The notes under the pieces: model-generated | Databases searched by the model: none | Told to the model about the DNA's origin: nothing | The model's input: only the letters and a program-made list of their open reading frames with translations | Made by a program: the position numbers and the translations under genes | From: Flavobacterium cucumis | GTDB taxonomy: Bacteria; Bacteroidota; Bacteroidia; Flavobacteriales; Flavobacteriaceae | Direction: 5' to 3' | Assembly: GCF_900148835.1 (NCBI RefSeq) | Contig: NZ_FRYK01000002.1 | Span: 124,001 to 188,000, forward strand | DNA length: 64,000 bases | Shown: positions 52,088 to 61,317 of the stretch, piece by piece | How positions within the stretch are numbered: the stretch's first letter is position 1 | Layout of the letters: each line of letters starts with the position of its first letter

Positions 52088-53041
52088 CTAAAACAGCTTT
52101 TTGATGATGTCCTCCTCAGTGATCCCTTCAGCATCAGCCTTATAATTTTTCACAATTCTGTGACGTAAAATTCCAATAGCCACTGCTTGAACATCTTCAA
52201 TATCTGGAGAGAATTTCCCATTGAAAACAGCATTCGTTTTAGCTGCAAGGATTAAGCTCTGTGACGCTCTTGGTCCTGCCCCCCAATCGATATATGCTTT
52301 TACAAAATCATTTGATAACGGATTATCTGGACGTGTTTTACTTACAAGAGTAACAGCATATTCAATCACATTATCTGCAACGGGAATTTTTCGAATAGTA
52401 TTTTGAAAATCAATAATTTCTTGAGCTGTAAAAAGTGCATTAACTTGAGGTTTGTCATCAAATGTGGTAGCCTTAACAACAGCAACTTCTTCATAAAAAC
52501 TAGGATAATCAAGCTTAATTGCGAACATAAATCGGTCTAATTGCGCTTCAGGCAATGGATAGGTTCCCTCTTGTTCAATTGGATTTTGAGTTGCTAAAAC
52601 AAAGTAGGGTAAGTCTAATTTATAATGATGTCCTGCTACAGTTACAGCTCGCTCTTGCATAGCTTCTAACAGTGCAGCTTGTGTTTTCGGTGGCGTTCTA
52701 TTAATTTCGTCTGCTAAAATAATATTTGAAAAAATAGGTCCTTTTATAAATTTAAAATGACGATTCTCGTCTAAAATTTCGCTTCCCAAAATATCAGAAG
52801 GCATTAAATCGGGTGTGAATTGAATTCGTTTAAAATTCAGTCCTAACGCTTGAGAAATGGTATTAACCATTAATGTTTTTGCTAATCCTGGAACACCTAC
52901 TAACAAAGCATGACCTCCCGAAAAAATACTCAAAATGATTTGATGAACTACTTCATCCTGACCCACAATTACTTTTGCTATCTCTTTTTTTAACAATTCT
53001 TGTCTTTGAACTAATTCCTTTATAATTGCTACGTCTGACAT
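52088..53041 (-). CDS. MoxR family AAA ATPase
   Basis: 317 residues. Walker A GVPGLAKT (about 45-52), ILADEINRTPPKTQAALLEAMQE (Walker B), sensor FVLATQNPIEQEGTYPLPEAQLDRFMF, arginine-finger region and the C-terminal helical lid with GASPRASQSL. MoxR proteins act as chaperones for von Willebrand-domain partners, none of which lies next to it here. Downstream of the PPIase operon, with a palindromic terminator between them. Confidence 0.93.
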   Translation of the reverse strand: MSDVAIIKELVQRQELLKKEIAKVIVGQDEVVHQIILSIFSGGHALLVGVPGLAKTLMVNTISQALGLNFKRIQFTPDLMPSDILGSEILDENRHFKFIKGPIFSNIILADEINRTPPKTQAALLEAMQERAVTVAGHHYKLDLPYFVLATQNPIEQEGTYPLPEAQLDRFMFAIKLDYPSFYEEVAVVKATTFDDKPQVNALFTAQEIIDFQNTIRKIPVADNVIEYAVTLVSKTRPDNPLSNDFVKAYIDWGAGPRASQSLILAAKTNAVFNGKFSPDIEDVQAVAIGILRHRIVKNYKADAEGITEEDIIKKLF

Positions 53042-53099
53042 AATGAACTTAGAATTTAGAATTCGAAAATTATTTTTTTTATTAAACGTCTAAAATACT

Positions 53100-53127
53100 A
53101 AAAAACCCTTTGAAATTTCAAAGGGTT
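53100..53127 (-). terminator. Terminator between the PPIase operon and moxR
   Basis: Perfect 24-base palindrome AACCCTTTGAAA/TTTCAAAGGGTT (53104-53127) with a minus-strand U-run after it. Confidence 0.8.
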
Positions 53128-53134
53128 CTTTAAT

Positions 53135-54484
53135 TTATTTTTTCAACCAATTGTTTGTAAAATCGCAATCCTTGTAATCGTCGCTAATTTTGATATACGT
53201 TTCTTTAATTTTCTCTTCAGTCCATTTAGCAATCTCCTTAATTTGTTTGTCACGAAGAGCCAATTCTTTAATTTTAAGATAATCCTTTGAGAATTCCGCA
53301 GTATGTTCTTCAGTTCTATTATTAACCGTTATGATTTTATAAAACTTCCCAACCCCTCTTTCCTCGTCTAAAATAGGATAAGAAACTTCTCCATCTTTTA
53401 AATCCGATACTTGTGCATACAAAGTCGGATCCATTTTAGTTAATTCAAAACGGGGTTCCATAGTTCTTGGATTCAACAAAACACCTCCATTATTTCGGGT
53501 CTCTTTTTCATCTGATGATGATTTAGCAGCCTCCGCAAATGAAATTTCTTTGTTAATAATTTTTGTTCTAATAACTTCAATTTTCTCTTTGGCATCCTTA
53601 ATGGCTTGAGGTGAAACTTTTGGTGCCATTAAAATATGACGCAACTCAACTTCCTGACCTTTAATCTTCTCCACTAAAATAATATGGTATCCAAAATCCG
53701 TTTCAAACGGTTCTGAAATTTCGCCCTCTGCCAAACTAAAAGCAACATCTTTAAATTCTTTTACAAAAGGGGTTTTGCGATTCATTTTATAGAATCCTCC
53801 GTTAGAGCTTGAACCAGGATCTTCTGAAAATAAAACAGCTTTACTAAAAAAACTTGATCCATTTAAAACATCTTGACGAATTTCATTCAATTTAGCAACA
53901 ACACGTTGTTTTTCTTCTTCCGTAATAATTGGCTTAACAACAATTTGAGCTACTTCCATTTCGGCTCCAAAAACGGGAATCTCATCAGCTGGGATAGCCT
54001 TGAAAAAATTTCTAACTTCCTCAGGCGTAATGGTTACTTTATCTACAATTTTATTCTGCATTTGAGAAGTCAACTTATTCATTTTAATAAAATCAAATAA
54101 ATAGCTTCTAAAATCTTCTTCATTTTTTTTATTGTAGAATTTCAATACTTTATCCATTCCACCAATTTGCTCTACCATAGCATCAATTTGCTCACTCATA
54201 TAACCGTTAACTTCGGCGTCGGAAACCACAATACTGTCTTGAATAGCTTGGTGTGCATATAACTTGTCTTCTAATTGCTTACCAAAAAGCTCACAACGTG
54301 TAATTGTCTTAATATCAACACCTTGAGCTTTTAACTGAATTAACTCATAATCAATATCTGAATCTAACACAACATAATCGCCCACTACAGCTATTACGCC
54401 ATCAACTTTCACTCTGCTTTGTGCAAAAGAAAGCGTAGTTACTAATAAAAAAGGTAAGAAGAACTTCTTATTTATAAATTTCAT
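53135..54484 (-). CDS. SurA-like periplasmic peptidylprolyl isomerase
   Basis: 449 residues from the ATG at 54484; ATG 54496 is an alternative. Signal peptide MKFINKKFFLPFLLVTTLSFAQ, SurA N-domain (VDGVIAVVGDYVVLDSDIDYELIQ; about 30-165), then two parvulin domains: around 180-280 (IVVKPIITEEE...SEDPGSSSNGGFYKMNRK) and 290-395 (ELRHILMAPKVSPQAIKD). It helps outer-membrane proteins fold. Its start overlaps the upstream gene by 17 bases. Last of three PPIase-type genes. Confidence 0.9.
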   Translation of the reverse strand: MKFINKKFFLPFLLVTTLSFAQSRVKVDGVIAVVGDYVVLDSDIDYELIQLKAQGVDIKTITRCELFGKQLEDKLYAHQAIQDSIVVSDAEVNGYMSEQIDAMVEQIGGMDKVLKFYNKKNEEDFRSYLFDFIKMNKLTSQMQNKIVDKVTITPEEVRNFFKAIPADEIPVFGAEMEVAQIVVKPIITEEEKQRVVAKLNEIRQDVLNGSSFFSKAVLFSEDPGSSSNGGFYKMNRKTPFVKEFKDVAFSLAEGEISEPFETDFGYHIILVEKIKGQEVELRHILMAPKVSPQAIKDAKEKIEVIRTKIINKEISFAEAAKSSSDEKETRNNGGVLLNPRTMEPRFELTKMDPTLYAQVSDLKDGEVSYPILDEERGVGKFYKIITVNNRTEEHTAEFSKDYLKIKELALRDKQIKEIAKWTEEKIKETYIKISDDYKDCDFTNNWLKK

Positions 54485-55319
54485 ATTTTTTTTCATTGAT
54501 TGCATCATTGGTAATCTCTTTTTCTAAAGTGTTTATTAATTGTAATTTTCTATTATTGATTATGATTTGTTTGATTGTTGGCTTCAAAAAATCTAACGGT
54601 GTTGCACTATCCTTTGGTAAGACATGATTCACTTTTACCAACCAAACTGTAGTAGAATCGGGATATTGAAAGTTAATTCCGTTAGCTATATATTTCTCTT
54701 TATTTTCTAAATTTATAAAAGGCAACTTCTCATACACCTGATTAATATCAACCCATATGGAATCATTAAAAGCATAACTTTTGAATTGAACTGCTAGTTG
54801 TTCGAGCTCCTTTTTATCTTTTTTGGTAAAGGAACTAAACTTTGATTTAATTTTCGCAAATTTTGGATTTTCTTTAACTAAATTGATGTAACGCAATTTT
54901 ACTAATTCAGATGAATTTTTAAAATATTCTTTGTTTTGATTATAATAACTTGCTATTTGAGCTTCCGTAACTAACGTATCTATTTGCCTAATTACCAATT
55001 CCTCTAAATAGTCTTTTGTATATAAATCTATCTTATATTGTTCAATGAGGGTATTAAATTCTTCTGTTTTAGCTTTTGTTATATTTCGTTGTGCCGCTTC
55101 AAACAATAGTTTTTGAGTTGCCCATCTATCAATAAAAGATTTAACTATAGCCAAACTGTCTTTTTTAGAAGTCCCTCTAGGAACCAAATCTGCAATATCC
55201 TCTTTGTATAAAAAATTAGTACCTACTCGCGCAATTGCTTCTGGCTCCTTAGCTACTTTAAAATAGTCACAAGAATTTACTAAAAAAAACAAAACCATTA
55301 TTTGAATCCAACACTTCAT
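54468..55319 (-). CDS. SurA-related lipoprotein (no clear parvulin domain)
   Basis: 283 residues. Lipoprotein signal to Cys17 (MKCWIQIMVLFFLVNSC). The body resembles a SurA chaperone core: VGTNFLYKEDIADLVPRGTSKKDSLAIVKSFIDRWATQKLLFEAAQRNI, helices to about 150, then a domain with LVKLRYINLVKENPKF that lacks the usual parvulin active-site pattern. Probably a chaperone subunit rather than an isomerase (inference). It overlaps both neighbours in the operon, four bases with the gene before it. Confidence 0.75.
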   Translation of the reverse strand: MKCWIQIMVLFFLVNSCDYFKVAKEPEAIARVGTNFLYKEDIADLVPRGTSKKDSLAIVKSFIDRWATQKLLFEAAQRNITKAKTEEFNTLIEQYKIDLYTKDYLEELVIRQIDTLVTEAQIASYYNQNKEYFKNSSELVKLRYINLVKENPKFAKIKSKFSSFTKKDKKELEQLAVQFKSYAFNDSIWVDINQVYEKLPFINLENKEKYIANGINFQYPDSTTVWLVKVNHVLPKDSATPLDFLKPTIKQIIINNRKLQLINTLEKEITNDAINEKKYEIYK

Positions 55320-57286
55320 TTGCTCTGTAATTGTCTTTTAGCATTTTCAAAAACATCTCTATTAACTTTAATAGTAAACTCTTTTTTAAGTTCGTTTATC
55401 CAATTATCTTCCAAGAATTGCTGATAATCACTAATGACTTTTCCTTTGCATTCCTCTAATTCTTTTGTTTCAGCAGGTTTTTCATCTTTAACATTTACTA
55501 CAAAATAGTACCCTCCTTTAGATGCAACTGCAGTTACTCCTTTTGATAAATTATTAAATTGTGGCAACACATCATAATCCTCCTCGTACATTCCCGATTT
55601 TGACATAATATTAATCTTACCCTCCTCATTTAATTGTTCTTTAATGTAGGCTAAGGATTTTCCTTTTTTCAAAAACTTTTGAGCCTTTTCAATTATTTTC
55701 AGATCTGTAGATGATAAAATATCCACATCATATCGCTTTTTCCATTGGTAAAGCTTACTATTCTCATGAAAATATTCTTTTAGCCCAACAGTGTCATTTT
55801 TTGCTCGGTTCCAAATTTCCTTTTCCATCAAATCAAAAAGCAATAGTCCATCCCTATATTCATCCATCACATATTTAAACTCAGAAAATTCGTCTTCTAA
55901 ATGATCATTATAATAAGCAATCAATTGCTCATCAGTAAATTTTTCAAATAATGCATCTACTAATTTTGCAACTGGTTTTATTTTACTATTTGATTTTTGT
56001 TTCGAAGCAATAAAATCTAAAAACAATCTAGCGGCTACTTTTCTATCCTTATTAATGGTTAAAATGGTTCCTTCCAACGCCTCAGCTTTTTCTGGAACTA
56101 CCCATGTTTGTGTGTAAAATTCATCATTTACAACACTTTTTATTTTTACAATTAATTTGACATCTTTTGTATGCAAATACTTTTCTCTGACTTTTTTTGC
56201 TAAAGAATTTGTAATTAATAAAGAACGCTCATCTTTTCTTATTTTTTCTTCTAACTCACTTTTTATTTCTTTCAAGGATGGAACGGGATGTTTTTCAATT
56301 AATTTTACAACATGCCAACCAAATGAAGTTTCAAACGGCTTTGAAACAGCTCCAGGATTTTCTAGAGAAAAAGCTACATTCTCAAAAACTTCCGAACTCA
56401 ACTGTCCCGAACCAAATCGTTGTAAAAGTCCTCCCTTAGGGGCAGAAGCTTTATCTTCAGAAAATTGCTGAGCCAAACTTTCAAAAACCTCACCTTGATT
56501 AATTTTTTGATAAATTTCTTCGATTCTTTGTCTCGATTTATTGTCCAATTCTGTATCCGAATTTTGAGATTTAGCAACCATTATATGCGAAACGGTTACC
56601 TCTCCTCTGTTGACTCTTTTATCAATTACTTTTACCAAATGATATCCAAAACGCGATCTAAATGGATTTGAAACAGACCCAATATTTGTTGTAAAAGCTG
56701 CATTCTCAAAAGGATATACCATTCTAAAAGCAGAAAAATAACCCAAATCCCCATTGTTTTCTTTGACCGATGGATCTTCTGAAAACTGTCTCGCTACTTT
56801 AACAAAATCCTCTCCAGCATCCAATCGGTTCTTAATATCCTTAATTTTTTGAAAAGCCTTTAAAGTATCCTCAGGTGAGGCTCCTTCATCAACTAAAATT
56901 AGAATGTGAGAAGCCTTAACTTCTTTTGTCATTCGTTCGTAAGCTTCTTCAATCAATTCATTCGTAACTTTTGAATCATTCAAATAGTTTTTAGACAACT
57001 GATTTCTGTAGGACTTCAACTCGCTTTGATAAGCAGATGCATTTTGTAAACCCATCTTATACGCTTTCGCTACTTTAAGCTTATAACCCAAGAACAATTC
57101 CAAGTAGGCGTCTAAATCCTTCTGAGAGTCATCCTTTACCAAATCTAGGTTTTTATTGTAAACCCTTATAAATTCATCTGTATAATAAGGATGCGCGTCA
57201 ATCGTGAATAAAATTTCTTTCGATTGAGCTCCTAAAAAACAAGGAACTAATAGAAAAATAAAAACAAATAAGCGATAAATTTTCAT
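55316..57286 (-). CDS. Large peptidylprolyl isomerase with two rotamase domains
   Basis: 656 residues from ATG 57286 (MKIYRLFVFIFLLVPCFLGAQ); an in-frame start at 57349 reaches into the prfC promoter region. SurA-like N-domain, then two PpiC-type rotamase domains: about 125-230 (VKASHILILVDEGASPEDT...NNGDLGYFSAFRMVYPFENAAF) and 233-340 (VTVSHIMVAKSQN...ASAPKGGLLQRFGSGQL). The C-terminal 300 residues form another chaperone-like region. First gene of the three-gene operon; envelope protein folding. Confidence 0.9.
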   Translation of the reverse strand: MKIYRLFVFIFLLVPCFLGAQSKEILFTIDAHPYYTDEFIRVYNKNLDLVKDDSQKDLDAYLELFLGYKLKVAKAYKMGLQNASAYQSELKSYRNQLSKNYLNDSKVTNELIEEAYERMTKEVKASHILILVDEGASPEDTLKAFQKIKDIKNRLDAGEDFVKVARQFSEDPSVKENNGDLGYFSAFRMVYPFENAAFTTNIGSVSNPFRSRFGYHLVKVIDKRVNRGEVTVSHIMVAKSQNSDTELDNKSRQRIEEIYQKINQGEVFESLAQQFSEDKASAPKGGLLQRFGSGQLSSEVFENVAFSLENPGAVSKPFETSFGWHVVKLIEKHPVPSLKEIKSELEEKIRKDERSLLITNSLAKKVREKYLHTKDVKLIVKIKSVVNDEFYTQTWVVPEKAEALEGTILTINKDRKVAARLFLDFIASKQKSNSKIKPVAKLVDALFEKFTDEQLIAYYNDHLEDEFSEFKYVMDEYRDGLLLFDLMEKEIWNRAKNDTVGLKEYFHENSKLYQWKKRYDVDILSSTDLKIIEKAQKFLKKGKSLAYIKEQLNEEGKINIMSKSGMYEEDYDVLPQFNNLSKGVTAVASKGGYYFVVNVKDEKPAETKELEECKGKVISDYQQFLEDNWINELKKEFTIKVNRDVFENAKRQLQSK

Positions 57287-57389
57287 ATGTAGAGTAATAC
57301 ATTTCGTTGTAATCCACAAAAATAACAATTCGAGACTATTTCGCAACATTTATAAGCGACTATTAACAGAAAATTCTGCAAAAAAAAGT

Positions 57390-57397
57390 TACTTTTG
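57390..57397 (+). promoter_or_regulatory. -7 box of prfC
   Basis: Perfect TACTTTTG 16 bases before the ATG of prfC; no TTG at the usual distance. Confidence 0.35.
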
Positions 57398-57413
57398 CAC
57401 AAAATTTTGAATA

Positions 57414-59009
57414 ATGAGTTTTATAGAAGAAATAGCAAGAAGACGAACTTTTGGAATTATCTCCCATCCCGATGCCGGTAAAACGACTTTAACTGAAAAA
57501 TTATTGTTGTTTGGTGGTGCAATTCAGGAAGCAGGAGCGGTAAAAAGCAATAAAATCAAAAAAGGAGCTACTTCCGACTTCATGGAAATTGAAAGACAGA
57601 GAGGAATTTCGGTAGCAACATCAGTATTAGCTTTCAACTATCAAAACAAAAAAATCAACATCTTAGATACGCCAGGTCACAAAGACTTTGCAGAAGACAC
57701 TTTTAGAACCTTAACCGCTGTTGATAGTGTAATTGTAGTAATTGACGTAGCAAAAGGGGTTGAGGAACAGACTGAAAAACTGGTTGAAGTTTGTAGAATG
57801 CGAAACATTCCGATGATTGTGTTCATTAACAAATTAGACCGTGAAGGTAAAGATGCCTTCGATTTGATGGATGAAGTAGAGAAAAAATTAAAACTTCGCG
57901 TTACCCCCTTGAGTTTTCCTATTGGAATGGGATACGATTTTCAAGGAATTTACAATATCTGGGAAAAGAACATCAACCTTTTTGAAGGGGATAGCCGAAA
58001 AAACATTGAAGAGACTATTGCTTTTAACGACATTAACAATCCTGAATTAGAAAAAATTATTGGTGAGAAACCTGCAAATAGATTAAGAGAGGAATTGGAG
58101 TTAATTGATGAAGTTTACCCACCATTTAGTCGTGAAGAATACTTAGCCGGCGATTTACAACCGGTTTTCTTTGGTTCGGCTTTAAATAATTTTGGCGTTC
58201 GCGAATTGCTGGACTGTTTCGTTGAAATCGCACCAACACCAAGACCAAAGGAATCGGATACCCGATTAGTAAAACCCGAAGAAGAAAAATTAAGTGGATT
58301 TGTATTTAAAATTCATGCCAACATGGATCCCAAGCACAGAGACCGTTTGGCTTTTATTAAAATTGTATCAGGAACATTTGAAAAAAACAAACCGTATTTA
58401 CATGTTCGTTTAGGTAAGAATTTAAAATTCTCAAGTCCGAATGCGTTTTTTGCTGAGAAAAAGGAGATTGTTGATATTTCGTATCCCGGAGATATCGTAG
58501 GTTTACATGATACTGGAAACTTTAAAATTGGCGACACCTTAACCGAAGGTGAAATCATGAATTTTAAAGGAATTCCAAGTTTCTCACCAGAACATTTTAG
58601 ATACATCAACAACGCAGATCCATTAAAATCAAAACAACTTGAAAAAGGTGTGGATCAGTTAATGGACGAAGGTGTTGCGCAGTTGTTTACTTTAGAAATG
58701 AACGGAAGAAAAGTAATTGGAACTGTAGGAGCGCTTCAATATGAAGTTATTCAATACCGTTTAGAACACGAATATGGTGCAAAATGTACGTATGAAAACT
58801 TCCCTGCATTTAAAGCGTGTTGGGTAAAACCACAAGACCCTAAAAACACTGAGTTTGCTGAATTCAAAAGGGTAAAACAAAAATTCTTAGGTCATGACAA
58901 ATACGGACAATTAGTCTTTTTAGCCGATAGCGATTTCTCAATCCAAATGACACAACAGAAATATCCAACCGTGGAATTATTCTTTACTTCGGATTACCAA
59001 AAGAGATAA
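57414..59009 (+). CDS. prfC: Peptide chain release factor 3
   Basis: 531 residues. GTPase domain with G1 SHPDAGKTTLTE, switch/G2 around GISVATS, G3 DTPGHKDF, G4 NKLDRE. Domain II follows from about 290, and the C-terminal RF3 domain includes VGALQYEVIQYRLEHEYGAKC. Recycles RF1/RF2 after termination. Monocistronic. Confidence 0.96.
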   Translation: MSFIEEIARRRTFGIISHPDAGKTTLTEKLLLFGGAIQEAGAVKSNKIKKGATSDFMEIERQRGISVATSVLAFNYQNKKINILDTPGHKDFAEDTFRTLTAVDSVIVVIDVAKGVEEQTEKLVEVCRMRNIPMIVFINKLDREGKDAFDLMDEVEKKLKLRVTPLSFPIGMGYDFQGIYNIWEKNINLFEGDSRKNIEETIAFNDINNPELEKIIGEKPANRLREELELIDEVYPPFSREEYLAGDLQPVFFGSALNNFGVRELLDCFVEIAPTPRPKESDTRLVKPEEEKLSGFVFKIHANMDPKHRDRLAFIKIVSGTFEKNKPYLHVRLGKNLKFSSPNAFFAEKKEIVDISYPGDIVGLHDTGNFKIGDTLTEGEIMNFKGIPSFSPEHFRYINNADPLKSKQLEKGVDQLMDEGVAQLFTLEMNGRKVIGTVGALQYEVIQYRLEHEYGAKCTYENFPAFKACWVKPQDPKNTEFAEFKRVKQKFLGHDKYGQLVFLADSDFSIQMTQQKYPTVELFFTSDYQKR

Positions 59010-59013
59010 AATA

Positions 59014-59039
59014 AAAGCCATTTCGTTTGAAATGGCTTT
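59014..59039. terminator. Terminator shared by prfC and the TolB-like gene
   Basis: Perfect 11-bp stem AAAGCCATTTC / GAAATGGCTTT around GTTT at the convergent junction; T-run better on the minus side. Confidence 0.8.
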
Positions 59040-59060
59040 ATATTTTCTAGAAACATCTTT

Positions 59061-60068
59061 CTATTCAACAATTAAAGGTTGAACTCTCCAAATATCGGTA
59101 TACGGATAAGAGAATGCAGATAATTCTTGGTTAATTGTACTATTAGTTGTTCTTGCAAAGATGTTAGAATATTTGTAAGATGTTTTTTCAGGCTGGCGTG
59201 CGCCTGCAGTTGATGCAAAATATATATTTCCGTCAACACCCCAAAAAGGTTGTGTTTCATTAGATGCTCCACTTGTAATTTGAGTTAATGAAGTTCCATT
59301 AATTTTCATTACAAAAAGGTGGCTAAACTTATCTTTCGTACCAATAAAAACTACGTGTTTTCCATCTGGTGAATATGCGCCATTAGTAGAATGTTGTTCC
59401 CCTGTGGTAATTTGTGTACTTTGAAAAGATTTTAAGTCCAATTCAAATAATTGGTAAAAATCACCTGACAATTTAGTGTACAACAATTTATCCCCTTTGG
59501 GATTCCACTTCGGATTAATTCCTTCTGAAAGCACTGTAAAACTGCTTCCATCTCTATTCACCAAACAAATATTTCTGGTATCTTGCAAAGTAGTTGTTAA
59601 AACAATTTTCTTTCCATCTGGAGAAACACTAGCATCGGCATCAAAATCTCCATAGGCATTTTGTCCTATATACGTTAATCCTAATTTGTTAATACTTGTA
59701 ACAGCTATTGTAGGTTTAGAAGCGTAATACGTAAAAATAAAGTTTTCATTATCGATCCATGAAGGTCTATCGGTTTTATTCCCAATTAAGGGAGTAAATC
59801 CAGGTAACATAACATCATTTTTTAACCTAATACTCCACTTATTGTAATTATCGTTAGCATCATCTCGAATTACATACAATAATTTTTTTCCGTTAGGAGA
59901 TAATGAGGGCTGAAATTCAGCTACAATATCGTCTGTAATCCGAACTAATTCTTTGGCACTCGCTGTAACTTGAGGACCAGATAACTTGACTGGGGCAGGT
60001 TTTGAGGAAGCGCATGAATTCAAAATTAACACCGCTACCGCACTGGAAAGAATAATTGTTTTTTTCAT
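59061..60068 (-). CDS. TolB-like beta-propeller lipoprotein
   Basis: 335 residues. Lipobox LNSC (Cys19). The rest is a six-bladed WD40/PD40 propeller with repeated SPDGKxxxF elements: FQPSLSPNGKKLLYVI, DADASVSPDGKKIVLTT, NPKWNPKGDKLLYTK, NGAYSPDGKHVVFIG and ETQPFWGVDGNIYF. It is a periplasmic or surface protein; unlike TolB it has no N-terminal TolB domain. Ligand unknown. Confidence 0.85.
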   Translation of the reverse strand: MKKTIILSSAVAVLILNSCASSKPAPVKLSGPQVTASAKELVRITDDIVAEFQPSLSPNGKKLLYVIRDDANDNYNKWSIRLKNDVMLPGFTPLIGNKTDRPSWIDNENFIFTYYASKPTIAVTSINKLGLTYIGQNAYGDFDADASVSPDGKKIVLTTTLQDTRNICLVNRDGSSFTVLSEGINPKWNPKGDKLLYTKLSGDFYQLFELDLKSFQSTQITTGEQHSTNGAYSPDGKHVVFIGTKDKFSHLFVMKINGTSLTQITSGASNETQPFWGVDGNIYFASTAGARQPEKTSYKYSNIFARTTNSTINQELSAFSYPYTDIWRVQPLIVE

Positions 60069-60324
60069 AAATCTCTAATTTATTGATTACATTAACAAAT
60101 ATAATAAAAAAATAATGAGGATATTTAATATTTTTTAACATAATTATTAAATTATATCCAAAAATAAAAAAGAAAAACAATATAAAAACTAAGAATTTAT
60201 CTGCAAAATCAAAGGTTAAGCTTATGTCATAATTCAAGGACTCATTAGCAATCCTTACGTGAATTAATAGCCCTTTAATTTAAAAAAAACATCAATCTGT
60301 TCATAAATGAAGAAATTCAATTTT
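60069..60324. other. Gene-free spacer upstream of the TolB-like gene
   Basis: AT-rich, with no ORF, hairpin or clear -33/-7 pair that I can support on either strand. Confidence 0.5.
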
Positions 60325-60356
60325 TTAAAAAAAAGACCTGAAAAATTTCAGGTCTT
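60325..60356 (-). terminator. Terminator of folD
   Basis: AAGACCTGAAA / TTTCAGGTCTT around AA (60333-60356), with a minus-strand U-run. Confidence 0.85.
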
Positions 60357-60372
60357 ACTATGTTTTCTTGTA

Positions 60373-61254
60373 TTATCTATTACGCTTTTGTTCTCTTGCC
60401 AATAATGTATTTTTCAACAACATCGCAATCGTCATAGGCCCTACTCCACCGGGAACAGGCGTAATATAAGAGGCCTTTTTTGATACATTTTCATAGTCTA
60501 CATCACCTACAATTCGATACCCTTTTTCTGAGGTTTCGTCTTCTACTCTTGTGATCCCAACGTCAATTACAACTACATCGTCTTTTACCATTTCTGCTTT
60601 AAGGAAATTTGGAACACCTAGTGCTGAAATAATAATATCCGCTTGAGATGTAATTTGGTTGATGTTTTTTGAATGACTATGCGTAACTGTTACGGTTGAA
60701 TTTCCAGGAAATCCTTTTCTTCCCATTAAAATTCCCATGGGTCTACCTACAATGTGACTTCTTCCAATAACTACGGTATGCTTACCATCTGTTGGAACAT
60801 TATATCGTTCTAACAATTCTAAAATTCCGAATGGTGTAGCTGGAATAAAAGTAGACATATCCAACGCCATTTTTCCAAAGTTTTCAGGATGGAAACCATC
60901 GACATCCTTACTTGGATCTATAGCTTCAATGATTTTTTGCGTATCGATTTGTTTTGGTAAAGGCAACTGAACAATGAATCCATCAATATCATCATTTTCG
61001 TTCAATTCTTTGATTTTTTTCAAAAGTTCTGTTTCCGAAGTTGTGCTTGGCATTTTAATCAAAGTCGATTCAAAACCTACACGCTCACACGATTTCACTT
61101 TACTCCCCACATAGGTTAAACTCGCACCATCGTTACCCACAATAATAGCTGCCAAATGCGGCACTTTTTCACCTTTGGCTTTCATTTGCGCTACCTCAGC
61201 AGCGATTTCATTTTTGATATCTTCCGATACTTTTTTTCCGTCTAATAATTGCAT
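60373..61254 (-). CDS. folD: Bifunctional methylene-THF dehydrogenase/cyclohydrolase
   Basis: 293 residues. [23 protein letters not shown] (catalytic Lys and Tyr), [31 protein letters not shown]-binding [11 protein letters not shown] and [19 protein letters not shown]. Converts 5,10-methylene-THF to 10-formyl-THF. It follows ffh with a terminator between. Confidence 0.96.
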   Translation of the reverse strand: MQLLDGKKVSEDIKNEIAAEVAQMKAKGEKVPHLAAIIVGNDGASLTYVGSKVKSCERVGFESTLIKMPSTTSETELLKKIKELNENDDIDGFIVQLPLPKQIDTQKIIEAIDPSKDVDGFHPENFGKMALDMSTFIPATPFGILELLERYNVPTDGKHTVVIGRSHIVGRPMGILMGRKGFPGNSTVTVTHSHSKNINQITSQADIIISALGVPNFLKAEMVKDDVVVIDVGITRVEDETSEKGYRIVGDVDYENVSKKASYITPVPGGVGPMTIAMLLKNTLLAREQKRNR

Positions 61255-61283
61255 TTTGTTGTGTTGTTTGTTGTGTTTATGCT

Positions 61284-61312
61284 ATAAAAAAGACGCGATG
61301 AATCGCGCCTCT
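61284..61312 (-). terminator. Terminator of ffh
   Basis: CGCGAT / ATCGCG around GA (61294-61307), with a minus-strand U-run. Short but GC-rich for this genome. Confidence 0.7.
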
Positions 61313-61317
61313 ACTTA

